44,993 bases of DNA from Methylosinus sp. Sm6 (lineage in GTDB: Bacteria > Pseudomonadota > Alphaproteobacteria > Rhizobiales > Beijerinckiaceae): positions 1 to 44,993 of the forward strand of contig NZ_JAINDZ010000037.1 of assembly GCF_019802345.1 (NCBI RefSeq), given 5' to 3'. Below are positions 7,269 through 16,332 of the stretch, one piece after another. Numbering within the stretch: the first letter of the stretch is position 1; every line of letters begins with the position of its first letter. A program made the position numbers and the translations under genes. The notes below the pieces were generated by a model, which ran no database searches, was not told the origin of the DNA, and worked only from the letters and a program-made list of their open reading frames with translations.

Positions 7269-8273
7269 TCAGGCGAGGCGCTGCGCCTGATATTGGCCGG
7301 TCTTGCGATAGCGGTAGAGATAAGACGGGACGATCGCCTCGATCGCCGTCGGGGCGAGGCCGAGCCCCTCGAACGTCAGGCCGGTCGATTGCGCCTCGGC
7401 CGAGACGACATTGTCGTGGCGCAGCAGCTCGACCTGATCTCCCGTCATCGACAGCAGCTTCGGAAACAGGCCGAAGGACAATTTGCTGGCGAGGCCGGTG
7501 ATCGCCGCCACCTTCCTGCCGGTCGCGAAGGAGAGCGGCAGGATGCGGCGATCGCGCTCCGTCACCTCGAGCACATATTGGACGATCTCACGGAAGCTCT
7601 TCACCTCCGGCCCGCCGAGCTCATAGGTCGCGCCGGCGGCGGCGCGGCCGTCGACCGCCAGCGCCACGGCGCGCGCCACATCGCCGACATAGACGGGCTG
7701 GAAGCGCGTCGCCTCGCCGACCACCGGGATCACCGGGAAATAGCGCGCCATAGTGGCGAAGCGGTTGAAGAAATCATCCTCGGGCCCGAACACGACCGAC
7801 GGCCGCAGTATCACCGCGGCGGGAAAGGCTTCACGCGCCGCCGCCTCGCCCGCGGCCTTGGTGCGGGCGTAGACCGAGGTCGAATTGGCGTCGGCGCCGA
7901 GCGCCGAGATCTGCACGAAATGGGTCGCGCCCGCCGCCACCGCGGCCTCGGCGACCGCCTTGGCGCCCTCCGCATGAAGGGCCGAGAAGCTCTGCTTGCC
8001 GCCCTCGGCGAGAATGCCGACCAGATTGACGACCGCGTCGGCGCCCTTCACCGCCGCGGCGATCGAGGCCTTGTTGCGCAGATTGGCCTGGATCGGGAAA
8101 ATCTGCCCGACCTTGCCCAGCGGCTGCAGATGGAAGGCGAGATCCGGCCGGCGGCAGGCGACGCGAATGCGCCAGCCGTCGCGGGCGAGCGCGCCCACGA
8201 CATGGCGGCCGATGAAGCCGGACCCGCCGAACACCGTCACGAGCCGACCCGGCTCCAACACCTCTGCGCTCAT
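7269..8273 (-). CDS. NAD(P)-binding NDUFA9-like protein (atypical SDR)
   Basis: A 334-residue extended/atypical short-chain dehydrogenase. The nucleotide-binding loop VFGGSGFIGRHVV is at 14-26, the strand-4 segment VVNLVGIL follows, and YARTKAAGE carries the Tyr-x-x-x-Lys pair. This architecture matches the complex I NDUFA9-like family common in alphaproteobacteria, where the protein binds NAD(P)H without a proven reaction and may assist respiratory complex I or quinone metabolism. The start was chosen at MSAEVLEPGR because AAGGGG lies 9 bases upstream; an earlier in-frame Met adds 20 unlikely residues. Confidence 0.88.
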   Translation of the reverse strand: MSAEVLEPGRLVTVFGGSGFIGRHVVGALARDGWRIRVACRRPDLAFHLQPLGKVGQIFPIQANLRNKASIAAAVKGADAVVNLVGILAEGGKQSFSALHAEGAKAVAEAAVAAGATHFVQISALGADANSTSVYARTKAAGEAAAREAFPAAVILRPSVVFGPEDDFFNRFATMARYFPVIPVVGEATRFQPVYVGDVARAVALAVDGRAAAGATYELGGPEVKSFREIVQYVLEVTERDRRILPLSFATGRKVAAITGLASKLSFGLFPKLLSMTGDQVELLRHDNVVSAEAQSTGLTFEGLGLAPTAIEAIVPSYLYRYRKTGQYQAQRLA

Positions 8274-8409
8274 TGCTGAAGCCCCTTGCCGATGACGCCC
8301 GGCTTCCCGAGCCGGCGCATCCTCAAAACCCATTGTCTCGCGCCGACGCCATAGCGCGAATTACGTGGAAATGGAATGGCGCGCCGGGCGTTTCGGTCAT
8401 GCTCGCCCC

Positions 8410-9597
8410 TCACCCCAGCGCCACCTTCTCGCCGAACAGGCGGCGATATTCGCCGAGCGCGTAGCGGTCGGTCATGCCGGCGATGTAATCGGCGACATGG
8501 CGCGCCCGCGCTCCGTCCGCCCGCGCCAGCTCGGCCCATTCGGCCGGCATCCGCCCCGGATCGTCGAGATAGACCGGAAACAGCCGCGAGATCACCTGCT
8601 CGGCGCGCTCCCAGACGCCGACCACCTTCTCGTGGCGATACATGCGCGGGAACAGAAAGGCCTTGATCGAGCGGTCGGCCTCGGCCATCGGCGGCGAGAA
8701 GGCGACCATTGCGACGCCGGCTTGCCGCACATCCTCGACGCTCTGCGGCGCCGTCAGCGCCAGCCGCTTCTTCGATTGAACGATCACATCCTCGACGAAG
8801 CGGGTGATGACGCGCCGCCCCAGCTCGTGAATGACGCGCGCGCGCTCGATCTCGCCATAGACCGCGGCGATCTCCTCGAGCATCACGCCGATGAAGGGCA
8901 CGGCGGCGATGTCCGCGAGCGAGAACAGGCCGGCGCGCAGGCCGTCGTCGATGTCATGGGCGTCGTAGGCGATGTCGTCGGCGATGGCCGCCGCCTGCGC
9001 CTCGGCGCCGGAGAAGCTGTCCAGCTCCAGCGGAAATCGCGCGTCGAACTCCGCCACATAGGCCGGCAGCGCCCGCGCCGCCTTCGGCCCCGCGAGCGGG
9101 CCATTGTGCTTGACCAGCCCTTCCAAGGTCTCGAAGGTGAGATCGAGCCCGTCATAGCGGGCGTAGCGGCGCTCCAGCAGGGTGACGACGCGCAGGGCCT
9201 GGGCGTTGTGGTCGAAGCCGCCGTGATCGGCCATGCAGCGCTGCAATGCGCGCTCGCCGGCGTGGCCGAAGGGCGTGTGGCCGAGATCATGCGCCAGCGC
9301 CACCGCCTCGGCCAGATCCTCGTCGAGCGCGAGCGCGCGCGCCAGCGCCCGCGCGATCTGCCCCACCTCGATCGTATGCGTCAGCCGCGTGCGGAAATGA
9401 TCGCCGTCGAGCGGCACGAACACCTGGGTCTTGTGCGCGAGGCGGCGAAAGGCGGTCGAATGGATGATGCGATCGCGGTCGCGCTGGAACTCGCTGCGCG
9501 TCGGCGAGGCGTGCTCGGGATGGAGGCGGCCGCGCGACGTCGCCGGATCGCTGGCGTAGACGGCGCGGCGGGCGCCGGGAAGCTCCGAGGTCGCCAT
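8410..9597 (-). CDS. dgt: Deoxyguanosinetriphosphate triphosphohydrolase-like protein
   Basis: HD-domain phosphohydrolase that releases triphosphate from dNTPs and so affects nucleotide pools. The 395-residue product begins with the family's [20 protein letters not shown] at about 34-53, followed by RLTHTIEV (His74) and the metal-binding [15 protein letters not shown] with the His103-Asp104 pair. The later [18 protein letters not shown] supplies the second conserved metal/phosphate region. It is divergent from erpA, as in many Hyphomicrobiales. In many relatives dgt is followed directly by argS; here argS is about 29 kb away on the opposite strand. Confidence 0.93.
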   Translation of the reverse strand: MATSELPGARRAVYASDPATSRGRLHPEHASPTRSEFQRDRDRIIHSTAFRRLAHKTQVFVPLDGDHFRTRLTHTIEVGQIARALARALALDEDLAEAVALAHDLGHTPFGHAGERALQRCMADHGGFDHNAQALRVVTLLERRYARYDGLDLTFETLEGLVKHNGPLAGPKAARALPAYVAEFDARFPLELDSFSGAEAQAAAIADDIAYDAHDIDDGLRAGLFSLADIAAVPFIGVMLEEIAAVYGEIERARVIHELGRRVITRFVEDVIVQSKKRLALTAPQSVEDVRQAGVAMVAFSPPMAEADRSIKAFLFPRMYRHEKVVGVWERAEQVISRLFPVYLDDPGRMPAEWAELARADGARARHVADYIAGMTDRYALGEYRRLFGEKVALG

Positions 9598-9710
9598 ACG
9601 GCGGCTCCTGTCATTGCAAGGTCACGCGGGCGGCCATATGTTGCGTGAGATATCTCGGCCCGGCGGCGGCGCGCAAGGGTCCGAGCCTGCGAGCGGAAAG
9701 GCCGGCAAGA

Positions 9711-10055
9711 ATGAATGTTGCGCAGACGATCGCGAAACCCGAGCTGAGCGAGCGGGCGGCTAAGCGCATCCTCGCGCTTCTCGCCAGCGAGGCGGAAGGC
9801 GCGGCGATGCGCGTCGGCGTCGGCGGCGGCGGCTGCTCCGGCTTCCAATACACCTATTCGGTCGAGCCCGCGCCTGGCGCCGATGATGTGACGATCGAGC
9901 GCGACGGCGCCAAGCTCGTGGTCGATCCGGTCTCGCTCGCCTATCTCGCCGGCGCGCGCATCGATTATGTGGAGGATCTGATGGGCCAGTCCTTCCGCAT
10001 CGAAAATCCGAACGCGGCCTCCTCCTGCGGCTGCGGTGCGAGCTTCTCGCTCTGA
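9711..10055 (+). CDS. erpA: Iron-sulfur cluster insertion protein ErpA (HesB/IscA family)
   Basis: A-type carrier that hands Fe-S clusters to apoproteins, including isoprenoid and respiratory enzymes. The 114-residue product has the A-type core AAMRVGVGGGGCSGFQYTY and the three conserved cysteines Cys42, Cys106 and Cys108 (GGCSGF and SCGCG), with the spacing expected for cluster binding. MGQSFRIENPNA before the CGC motif is typical of ErpA rather than IscA. ATG was chosen; GGCAAGA upstream is a weak ribosome site. It is divergent from dgt over a ~110-base shared promoter region. Confidence 0.94.
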   Translation: MNVAQTIAKPELSERAAKRILALLASEAEGAAMRVGVGGGGCSGFQYTYSVEPAPGADDVTIERDGAKLVVDPVSLAYLAGARIDYVEDLMGQSFRIENPNAASSCGCGASFSL

Positions 10056-10191
10056 CCGGTTCGCTCGCATGCTCGCTGCGATCCGAAGCGTCCCCCTCCC
10101 TCACCCTCCCCCGCTTCGCGGACGAGGGAGCGGCCGGCGCCGCGCGAGCCGGCGACGGCGCGCCGTGGGCGCGCGCCCGCCTTCGCAACTG

Positions 10192-10278
10192 GAGCGCTAT
10201 CCGATCCGAATGGATAGCATTCTTGAGTTTGAGCGAATTCTGATCGATCGAACGTTTCCGTTCGATCGGAAAGCGCTC
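10192..10278. repeat. Highly structured inverted-repeat element upstream of the PfkB gene
   Basis: Outer arms GAGCGCTATCCGATC (10192-10206) and GATCGGAAAGCGCTC (10264-10278) pair at 14 of 15 positions. Inside, CGATCGAACG and CGTTCGATCG pair over 10 bases around a TTTC loop (10245-10268). A further small hairpin GCTATCC/GGATAGC lies at 10196-10218. The element fills the gap between erpA and the kinase gene and ends 27 bases before its start. It could be a REP/MITE copy or act as a terminator of erpA. Confidence 0.8.
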
Positions 10279-10305
10279 TAGGTTTTTCGAACCGCGGAGC
10301 CTCGC

Positions 10306-11205
10306 TTGGACGCGCTCTTCATCGGCCATGCCTACATCGATGTGACCATGCGCACGCAGGTCGTGCCGCAAGCCGACCAGAAGGCTGTCGCCGAGGATTA
10401 CGCCATCTCCTTCGGCGGCAATGCGGTGACGGCCGGCTTTGCCTGCGCCAAGCTCATCGGCAAGAGCGTCGATCTCGTCACCTCGCTCGCGCCCGACTGG
10501 CTCGGGCACATGTTCATGGACATGGCGGCGAGCTATGGCGTCCGCGTGCATCCGCGCCGCGTGCGGCGCTCCTCGCTCTCTTTCGTTCTGCCGAAGGACG
10601 GCAAGCGCGCCATCCTCCGCGCGCGCGACGCCGATTTCCTCGAGGATTTTCCGCGCGTCGATCCGACCGGGCTGCGCGTGCTGCATGTCGACGGCCATAT
10701 GAGCGACGCCGCCATTCACTACGCGCGCGCCGCCCGCGAGCGCGGCGCTCTGGTCTCGCTCGACGGCGGCGCGCTGCGCCCGGGCATTCTGGAGCTCATC
10801 GACCATGTCGATGTGGCGGTGGTCGCCGAGCGCCTCTGCGAGCAGATGTCGCTCTCGGAGACCGCGATGCTCGCCTTCCTGCGCGAAAAAGGCTGCCGCA
10901 TCGGCGGCGTCACCACCGGCGAGCACGGCATGCTCTGGTATGACGAGAGCGGCGAGATCTCGCGGCTTCCCGCTCTGCCCGTGCCGAAGGAGAAGGTCGT
11001 CGACACCTCGGGCGCCGGCGACGTGTTCCACGGCGCCTATGTCGCGTCTTTCATCGAGCGGCCGCAAGCGTCCTGGCGCGAGCATTTCCGCTTCGCCCGC
11101 GCCGCCTCCGCGTATAAGATCCAGCATCTCGGCAATGAGGCCGGGCTGCCGACGCATAATGATATTACGGCGACGCTCGCACTGTTTCCGCCGATCGATC
11201 AGTGA
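10306..11205 (+). CDS. PfkB family carbohydrate/nucleoside kinase
   Basis: Ribokinase-fold ATP-dependent sugar kinase of 299 residues. Seen: an N-terminal sugar-binding region with FGGNAVTAG at 36-44 (Gly-Gly motif), the beta-strand VLHVDGH, and the C-terminal PfkB signature VVDTSGAGDVFHGAYVA at 231-247 with the catalytic base Asp239 and the anion-hole GAG. The specific substrate cannot be assigned. The start codon appears to be TTG: GCGGAG lies 6-7 bases upstream and no ATG or GTG gives the full first strand. The highly structured repeat at 10192-10278 sits directly upstream. Confidence 0.88.
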   Translation: MDALFIGHAYIDVTMRTQVVPQADQKAVAEDYAISFGGNAVTAGFACAKLIGKSVDLVTSLAPDWLGHMFMDMAASYGVRVHPRRVRRSSLSFVLPKDGKRAILRARDADFLEDFPRVDPTGLRVLHVDGHMSDAAIHYARAARERGALVSLDGGALRPGILELIDHVDVAVVAERLCEQMSLSETAMLAFLREKGCRIGGVTTGEHGMLWYDESGEISRLPALPVPKEKVVDTSGAGDVFHGAYVASFIERPQASWREHFRFARAASAYKIQHLGNEAGLPTHNDITATLALFPPIDQ

Positions 11206-11208
11206 TCT

Positions 11209-11255
11209 GCGTCGACGAATTTGAAGCCTCTCGAGAGCGAGCCTTTAAGGCTCGC
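11209..11255. repeat. Intergenic repeat family B, copy 2
   Basis: Starts GCGTCGACGAATTTGAAGCC, as at 6665, and ends in the hairpin GAGCCTTTAAGGCTC. It begins 3 bases after the PfkB stop and may serve as its terminator. The sequence just beyond it, CGGACCACGAGCCT (11272-11285), recurs exactly at 43862-43875 at the end of scpA. Confidence 0.85.
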
Positions 11256-11404
11256 GGTCCAGGGCCACGCTCGGACCACGAGCCTGACCCGGCGTCGCGC
11301 CGGGCGGCGCTATGCGCCCGATCTGAAGCTCTGCCATTGTCCCCGCCAGCCGGGAGACGTCTGTTCTGCATAAACCTGTTCTTGGCATTCCTGCCGTCCT
11401 TGCT

Positions 11405-12604
11405 ATGCTCGTGAGTCGAGAATGGTGCGCGGCGAGCGGAACGCCCCTCGTCCAGCGCGGCCGGGCGGGAGGAGCGTTGAGAAAGCCGGAACATTGGAGC
11501 GGAACGGACGGCGGGCCGCGGCACGATCGTTTCGCCTCGGCGCGCGGCGCGCGCGTTCCGGCTTCGCACGGCGAAGAGGCCGCCAGCCCCGCGGCCGGAC
11601 CTTGCGCGACAGAGGAGCGCGAGCCCGTCTACGCCGCTCTCGACCTCGGGACCAACAACTGCCGGCTGCTGATCGCCCGCCGCGAGCATCGCGCGCGACG
11701 CAAATCCGACATGCTCCGCGTCGTCGACGCCTTCTCGCGCATCGTGCGTCTCGGCGAGGGCATGGGCCGCGCTCGCCGCATCAGCGAGGAGGCGATCGAG
11801 CGCACGCTGTCGGCGCTCGAGGTCTGCAGCGACAAGATGAACGCGCGCGGCGTCACCCGCGCGCGGCTGGTCGCCACCCAGGCCTGCCGCGCGGCCGAAA
11901 ATGGCGAAGACTTCGTGCGGCGGGTGCATGAGCGCACCGGCCTCGAGCTCGAGATCATCGACCGCGAGACGGAGGCGCGCTACGCCGCCCGCGGCTGCGG
12001 CTCGCTCGCCGATCCGCAGGCGGAGAGCGTGCTCCTGTTCGATATCGGCGGCGGCTCGACCGAATTGGTCTGGCTGGCGCGCGGGGGCGAGGCGAGCGCT
12101 TTCGAGCTGCGCCATTGGACCTCGCTCGAGCTCGGCGTCGTCTCTCTCGCCGAGCGCTATGGCGGCCGCAGCGTCAGCGAGGCGACCTTCGCGACGATGA
12201 CGGCCCATACGCTGGAGGCGCTGGCGTCCTTCGCCGCGCTCACCGCGGCGGAGCGGCGCTGCCAGCGCTTTCATCTGCTCGGCACCTCCGGCACGGTGAC
12301 GACGCTCGCCGGCGTCCATCTCGGCCTCGAGCGCTACGACCGCTGGCGCGTCGATGGATTATGGCTCTCCGACCAGGATGCGACGCGCGCCATCGAGCAG
12401 CTGCGCGGCATGGATTTCGACCAGCGCGCCGCCAATGGCTGCATCGGGCCGCAGCGCGCCGATCTCGTGCTCGCCGGCTGCGCCATCTTCGAGGCGATTC
12501 GCGGCATTTTCCCGGCCACGCGTACGCGCATCGCCGACCGCGGCCTGCGCGAGGGCATGCTGCTCGAGCTGATGGAGGAGGACGGCGCCGCGCCGCCGCG
12601 CTGA
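11405..12604 (+). CDS. Ppx/GppA family exopolyphosphatase / pppGpp phosphatase
   Basis: ASKHA-fold phosphatase acting on polyphosphate and/or guanosine pentaphosphate. The phosphate-1 motif ALDLGTNNCRLLIA lies at about residue 78, the central ATQACRAAENG follows, and the phosphate-2 motif LLFDIGGGSTELVW is complete; LLGTSGTVTTLAGV provides the second nucleotide-binding segment. The first ~70 residues are a low-complexity extension before the fold, so the true start may be later than the ATG given (for example TTG at 11477). Of 399 residues the core is single-domain, matching alphaproteobacterial Ppx forms without the HD C-domain. In many relatives rlmE follows; here a convergent porin gene does, 8 bases away. 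Confidence 0.88.
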   Translation: MLVSREWCAASGTPLVQRGRAGGALRKPEHWSGTDGGPRHDRFASARGARVPASHGEEAASPAAGPCATEEREPVYAALDLGTNNCRLLIARREHRARRKSDMLRVVDAFSRIVRLGEGMGRARRISEEAIERTLSALEVCSDKMNARGVTRARLVATQACRAAENGEDFVRRVHERTGLELEIIDRETEARYAARGCGSLADPQAESVLLFDIGGGSTELVWLARGGEASAFELRHWTSLELGVVSLAERYGGRSVSEATFATMTAHTLEALASFAALTAAERRCQRFHLLGTSGTVTTLAGVHLGLERYDRWRVDGLWLSDQDATRAIEQLRGMDFDQRAANGCIGPQRADLVLAGCAIFEAIRGIFPATRTRIADRGLREGMLLELMEEDGAAPPR

Positions 12605-12612
12605 GAAGGGGG

Positions 12613-14283
12613 TCAGAAGGACCGCTGCAGGCGCAGCCGCCCCTCCACAGTGGCGTTGGAGCCCTTCCAGGAGGGCAGGCCGGCGTGCCAGAGCACGACG
12701 TCCGGCGCGAGCCCGACCGGCCGGCTGTGATGATTGTCGCGCAGATACATCAGCTCGCCGCCGAGATCGAAATTCTTGATCGGCGTCCAGACGAGATTGG
12801 AGCCGATGCGATATTCGGTGGTGTTCACGGCGCCGACGCCATTGCCGAAATCGGCGATGGCGGTCGGACTGTTGTAGAGCGCGAGAAAAGAGCCGTAGAA
12901 GCCCGAGGAGAGCGTCGGCGTCCAATAATGCTTGAATGCGGCGAGCACCGCCCAGCCGGTGGATTTGTCGCAATGGGCGGCGGCGGTCCAAATGCAGTCG
13001 AAGCTCGCAAACTCCCAGCCATTGCTGGCTTTGACGCCGCCATTGCCATAGCCATAGAAGGCGTTGCCGTTCACCGGCCCGCCGTTGAAGCTCAGATTAT
13101 TGCCCATCAGATAGCCGACCGCGCCCTTCGCGAACGTCCCCTGAATCCATAATTTGTCGCCCTCGGGAAAATAGTCCGGAGCGAGCTTGTCGAGATTGAA
13201 CTGCGTCCCGAGCTGGAACGCATAGCCGAAATCATTCTGGCTGGTGGCGGGAATGGCCGTGCCGAGCGGCGAGCCGGCGACCGGCGTCGCCACGGCGGCG
13301 TTGCGCGCGTAGATCGACGTGCGCAATTGGTGAGAGGCGGCCGAAATCTGCCAGGCGCCCCAGGGCCGGTCGACGCGCAGAGAGCCGACGATCTCGGGAA
13401 TTTGCACGCCGTCCGGCACGCCGGTGAAGCGCGTGCCATAGGCGTTCGCGGCCGCCGCCGCGGTGGAGCCGGTGAGGCCATTGACCGCGGCCAGATAATT
13501 GAAATTGCCGACCGTCGAGCCGATGAAGCCGCGCCGCGAGACATTGTCCTCGAGAGCCATGCTCAGGCCGACGCCGTCGCGAAGCATATAAGTATAGGCC
13601 AGCGCGCCGACCGTGGCGTTGGAGCCGCGCAGCGCCTCCCAATTGATGTTGTCGGTGTAGAAATCGAAAAAGGACTGCGTGCGGCCGACCGTCAGACCGC
13701 CGAATTGCAGGAAGCCCTTGTTGAGGATCGTCGTCTCGCGCGCCGTCGACCGGAACACGGTGGCGTTCGCGAAATTGGAGCCGCCGAAATATTGCGAGCC
13801 GCTGAGCGAGCCGGTCGCCGCGCTGCTGTCCGAGCCGAACCAGGCCTCGAGCCTCAGGAAGGCGCGCATGGTCCCATATTCCGTCGGCGCGCGCGCATCC
13901 ATTTCGACGCGGCCGACGCCGACGAAGCCGCTGTTGTCGCCGCTGCGGGCGTTGGCGTAGCCGAGATAGGGCACATGGCCGGGGAGGCCGAGCGCATTGG
14001 CGACGCCGCCGGTTCCGAAGGCGACCGGATTATCCGTCGCGATGATGTTGCGGGACATGCGATAGGAGGTGCTCCACGTCCGCCATTCGCCGACCACGGC
14101 GCCGCCGATGCGCAGGCAGGTGTTGGTGCCGGGAATGTAGAAATAGGCCGATCCATATTGATCGCAGATGCGCATATATTCGATCGGCGCGGCCTGGCGC
14201 TTGGGCAGATCGGCCGCGACCGCGGCCTCGCCGAAGCAGGCCGCGAGCCCGCCCAGCCCGAACAGCTTAAGTAATTCCCTCAT
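12613..14283 (-). CDS. Alphaproteobacterial outer-membrane porin (porin_2 family)
   Basis: A 556-residue exported beta-barrel. The signal peptide (MRELLKLFGLGGLAACFGEAAVAA) is followed by ADLPKRQAAPIEYMRICDQYG and YIPGTNTCLRIGGAV; the two Cys and the Arg-Ile-Gly-Gly are characteristic of the Rhizobiales porin family. Alternating aromatic strands follow, for example VGRVEMDAR, FLRLEAWFG and LTVGRTQSFFDFY, and the chain ends in a C-terminal Phe (LRLQRSF), the BAM recognition signature. It probably forms trimeric general diffusion pores. Start chosen at the signal-peptide Met; the frame is open seven codons further. It is convergent with the Ppx gene. Confidence 0.9.
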   Translation of the reverse strand: MRELLKLFGLGGLAACFGEAAVAADLPKRQAAPIEYMRICDQYGSAYFYIPGTNTCLRIGGAVVGEWRTWSTSYRMSRNIIATDNPVAFGTGGVANALGLPGHVPYLGYANARSGDNSGFVGVGRVEMDARAPTEYGTMRAFLRLEAWFGSDSSAATGSLSGSQYFGGSNFANATVFRSTARETTILNKGFLQFGGLTVGRTQSFFDFYTDNINWEALRGSNATVGALAYTYMLRDGVGLSMALEDNVSRRGFIGSTVGNFNYLAAVNGLTGSTAAAAANAYGTRFTGVPDGVQIPEIVGSLRVDRPWGAWQISAASHQLRTSIYARNAAVATPVAGSPLGTAIPATSQNDFGYAFQLGTQFNLDKLAPDYFPEGDKLWIQGTFAKGAVGYLMGNNLSFNGGPVNGNAFYGYGNGGVKASNGWEFASFDCIWTAAAHCDKSTGWAVLAAFKHYWTPTLSSGFYGSFLALYNSPTAIADFGNGVGAVNTTEYRIGSNLVWTPIKNFDLGGELMYLRDNHHSRPVGLAPDVVLWHAGLPSWKGSNATVEGRLRLQRSF

Positions 14284-14425
14284 GCGCTTTCGTCTGCAAT
14301 ACAAGATGAAAAGATACGCAGAACTACAGAAAGCGGATGCGATAAGCGTCCGCGAGCGCAGACATTATTCAATTCATAGGCGATTCGGCCGAGATTGTGG
14401 AGCCTCGTCCCTCAACGCCCCAGGG

Positions 14426-14603
14426 AATCGGATGAAGGACTAGACCCCCATCACCCTCGTCCTGAGGAGCCTGCGAAGCGGGCGTCTCGAAGGACGGCAA
14501 CGGGAGAAACCTTTGATTTCGCCCCGCGGTCGTCCTTCGAGACGCCGCCTGCGGCGGCTCCTCAGGACGCGGGTTGGGGATTTTATCCTTCACCCGATCG
14601 CCC
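14426..14603. repeat. REP-like inverted-repeat element, copy 2 (most complete)
   Basis: Arms CGTCCTGAGGAGC (14458-14470) and GCTCCTCAGGACG (14557-14569) pair perfectly; inner GGCGTCTCGAAGGACG pairs with CGTCCTTCGAGACGCC near 14531-14546. Both outer ends carry the shared terminal sequence: AATCGGATGAAGGAC on the left and TCCTTCACCCGATCGCC on the right. The left flank, ending CCCATCACCCTCGTCCTGA, matches the reversed right flank of copy 1, so the repeat unit extends beyond the hairpin. Confidence 0.85.
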
Positions 14604-14629
14604 CTACCCCCCCCGGGCGATCGGGTGAA
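14589..14629. repeat. Perfect 15-base inverted repeat (GATCGGGTGAA ends facing)
   Basis: TTCACCCGATCGCCC (14589-14603) and GGGCGATCGGGTGAA (14615-14629) are exact complements around an 11-base pyrimidine-rich loop. These are the same end sequences that bound the elements at 18699-18837 and 44736-44866, here placed back to back. Confidence 0.85.
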
Positions 14630-14637
14630 CGTAAATA

Positions 14638-14666
14638 GGCCGCCCCCTTTCGGGGGCGGCCTTTCT
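14638..14666 (-). terminator. Rho-independent terminator of the OprP-like gene
   Basis: GGCCGCCCCC-TTTC-GGGGGCGGCC forms a 10-base perfect stem, with TTTCT on one side and, read on the minus strand, TATTT after the stem. It lies 58 bases past the stop of the minus-strand porin gene at 14722. Confidence 0.8.
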
Positions 14667-14721
14667 GATGCTGCTGTGCTTCGCTCGCGATGACGAGGCG
14701 CGCTTGCGCTCGTCGCGGGGC

Positions 14722-16332
14722 TTACCAGAAGACCTGGGCGCGGGCGATGAAGGCGTTCGGATGCTGGCCGGTGAGATAGGCGCGGTCCGACGGCCCGACG
14801 AGATTCATCACGCGCGTCCAATTTGCCTGCAACCGGACGCCGCGGACCGGATACCAGTTGAGCGCGAGGGTGAGGTTCTCCTCGCGACCGCCGAACAGGC
14901 CGGAGTTGTTCAGATTGAGCTCGCTGAAGCGAGCCGCGAACTCCCAGGCGCCGTAGCCGCCTTTGCCGAGCGGATTCTTGATCGCCACATCGTGGAAGGT
15001 GCCGGGCGTGTTCCAGTCCTTATCGTAGCCGCGATAGGAGGCGGCCCGCGATTCGCCGGTCAGGAACACCGAACCGTAGACGTAATAGCTGCTGAAGTTG
15101 ATGCTGGAGCCGCCATTGGCGCCGCGCGCCGCGATGTTGGCCGCGTCACGCTCATATTGCGCGCCGACATATTCCGCCTGAGCCGAGAACGGCCCATAGG
15201 CCACGGCGCCCTCGAAGCCGTAGTTATAGGAATATTTCAGGCAGCTGTTGCCCGCGAGGCTGGCGGTGGTCGCGCCGGCGGCGACCTTGGCGCAGGCGAG
15301 ATCCGAGGACGTCGCGTTCACCGGCAGGCGAATCAGCGTGCCGCCGCCGCCGAGAACGTCGAACTCGTCGCGGCTCGCCTGGCCGGGGCGCAGGAAATTC
15401 GCGTCGGTCGCGCTCGTCGTGTTTTCGGGCTGATGATAGAGGAACGAGGCGCCGAGGTGGACGAGCGCGTCGTCCTGCTTGATCGGCGCATAGGTGGCGC
15501 GGATCGCGGCGTCCCAATATTGTCCCTGGCCCGCCGGCGGCGAGGTCGAGGCGTCCTGCGGGCTGGTCGAGAAGATGCCGGTCTTGACGCTCCACTGCTT
15601 GTCGCCGACGCCGATCGACGCGCCGATATGGCGGGCCGGGGTCAGCGCTTCCGTCATCGCGCGCTCGATGAAGGTGATGTGCTTGGAGGAGTTCAGCGTC
15701 TCGAGGCCGAACGGCTCATATTGATTGCCCACCTGGAAGGTGACCGGCTGCGAGGTGATCTCTTCCGGCAGCAGTTTGTCGCGATAGGCGAGGAACGCAT
15801 CGCGGATGCCGGCGGCGCCGGAGCCGGTGAAGTCGTATTGGAACTTGTAGAACCAGTTCTTATAGGCCTTGCCCTCCACTTCGAGGCGGGCGCGGCGGAA
15901 GCCGACATTGCTCGCGGAATAGAGGTTGTTGGTCCCGAAGCTGGCCGGGCCGCCGAAGCCGCCGTCGACCTGAATGCGGCCGCCGACCTTGAAGTTGAAG
16001 TCGCCGTCCTCGGTCTCGACGAACAGGCCGTTCTTGAAGCTCACGAACACCGGCGGCGGGGCGCCGGCGCCCGGCGCGGACTTCGCCGAGTTCAGCGCGT
16101 TCTTCACCTGGTGGGTCGTCTTGGCCTGCTCGGCCATGCGCGCCTCGAGCCGCTTGAGCTGCGCCTTCAGCGCCGCAATCTCGCTCGCCGTGTCGGCGAA
16201 GGCCGCCGTGGGAAGCGCCAAGGCGCCGCAGAGAGCGATCAGGGCGACGCCGCCCTCGAGCTTAGCAAGCCTTACGCCTCTCGCGGACGCGAGCTTCTGA
16301 GCCCCGCCATGCCGGCGCGTCATATCTGTCAT
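14722..16332 (-). CDS. OprP/OprO-type phosphate-selective porin family protein, paralogue 1
   Basis: Exported outer-membrane beta-barrel, 536 residues. A long basic N-terminus precedes the signal peptide (hydrophobic VALIALCGALALPTAAFA, cleavage near Ala46). Directly after cleavage comes a short coiled coil (ASEIAALKAQLKRLEARMAEQAK) that probably trimerises. The barrel starts FKVGGRIQVDGG and has repeated blocks typical of the phosphate-selective porin O/P family: RRARLEVEGKAYKNWFYKFQYDF, PVTFQVGNQYEPFGLE, SKHITFIER and NWYPVRGVRLQANW; it ends in Trp. Actual phosphate or polyphosphate selectivity is not shown. It is divergent from a close paralogue at 16968. Confidence 0.88.
   Translation of the reverse strand: MTDMTRRHGGAQKLASARGVRLAKLEGGVALIALCGALALPTAAFADTASEIAALKAQLKRLEARMAEQAKTTHQVKNALNSAKSAPGAGAPPPVFVSFKNGLFVETEDGDFNFKVGGRIQVDGGFGGPASFGTNNLYSASNVGFRRARLEVEGKAYKNWFYKFQYDFTGSGAAGIRDAFLAYRDKLLPEEITSQPVTFQVGNQYEPFGLETLNSSKHITFIERAMTEALTPARHIGASIGVGDKQWSVKTGIFSTSPQDASTSPPAGQGQYWDAAIRATYAPIKQDDALVHLGASFLYHQPENTTSATDANFLRPGQASRDEFDVLGGGGTLIRLPVNATSSDLACAKVAAGATTASLAGNSCLKYSYNYGFEGAVAYGPFSAQAEYVGAQYERDAANIAARGANGGSSINFSSYYVYGSVFLTGESRAASYRGYDKDWNTPGTFHDVAIKNPLGKGGYGAWEFAARFSELNLNNSGLFGGREENLTLALNWYPVRGVRLQANWTRVMNLVGPSDRAYLTGQHPNAFIARAQVFW

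Larger units (their letters stand above)
14284..14721. other. Intergenic region with stacked inverted repeats
   Basis: No gene is seen. The first ~100 bases (14284-14390) are the A/T-richer promoter side of the porin to the left. The rest is occupied by a REP-like element, a perfect 15-base inverted repeat, and a terminator for the porin to the right, each listed separately. Confidence 0.7.
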
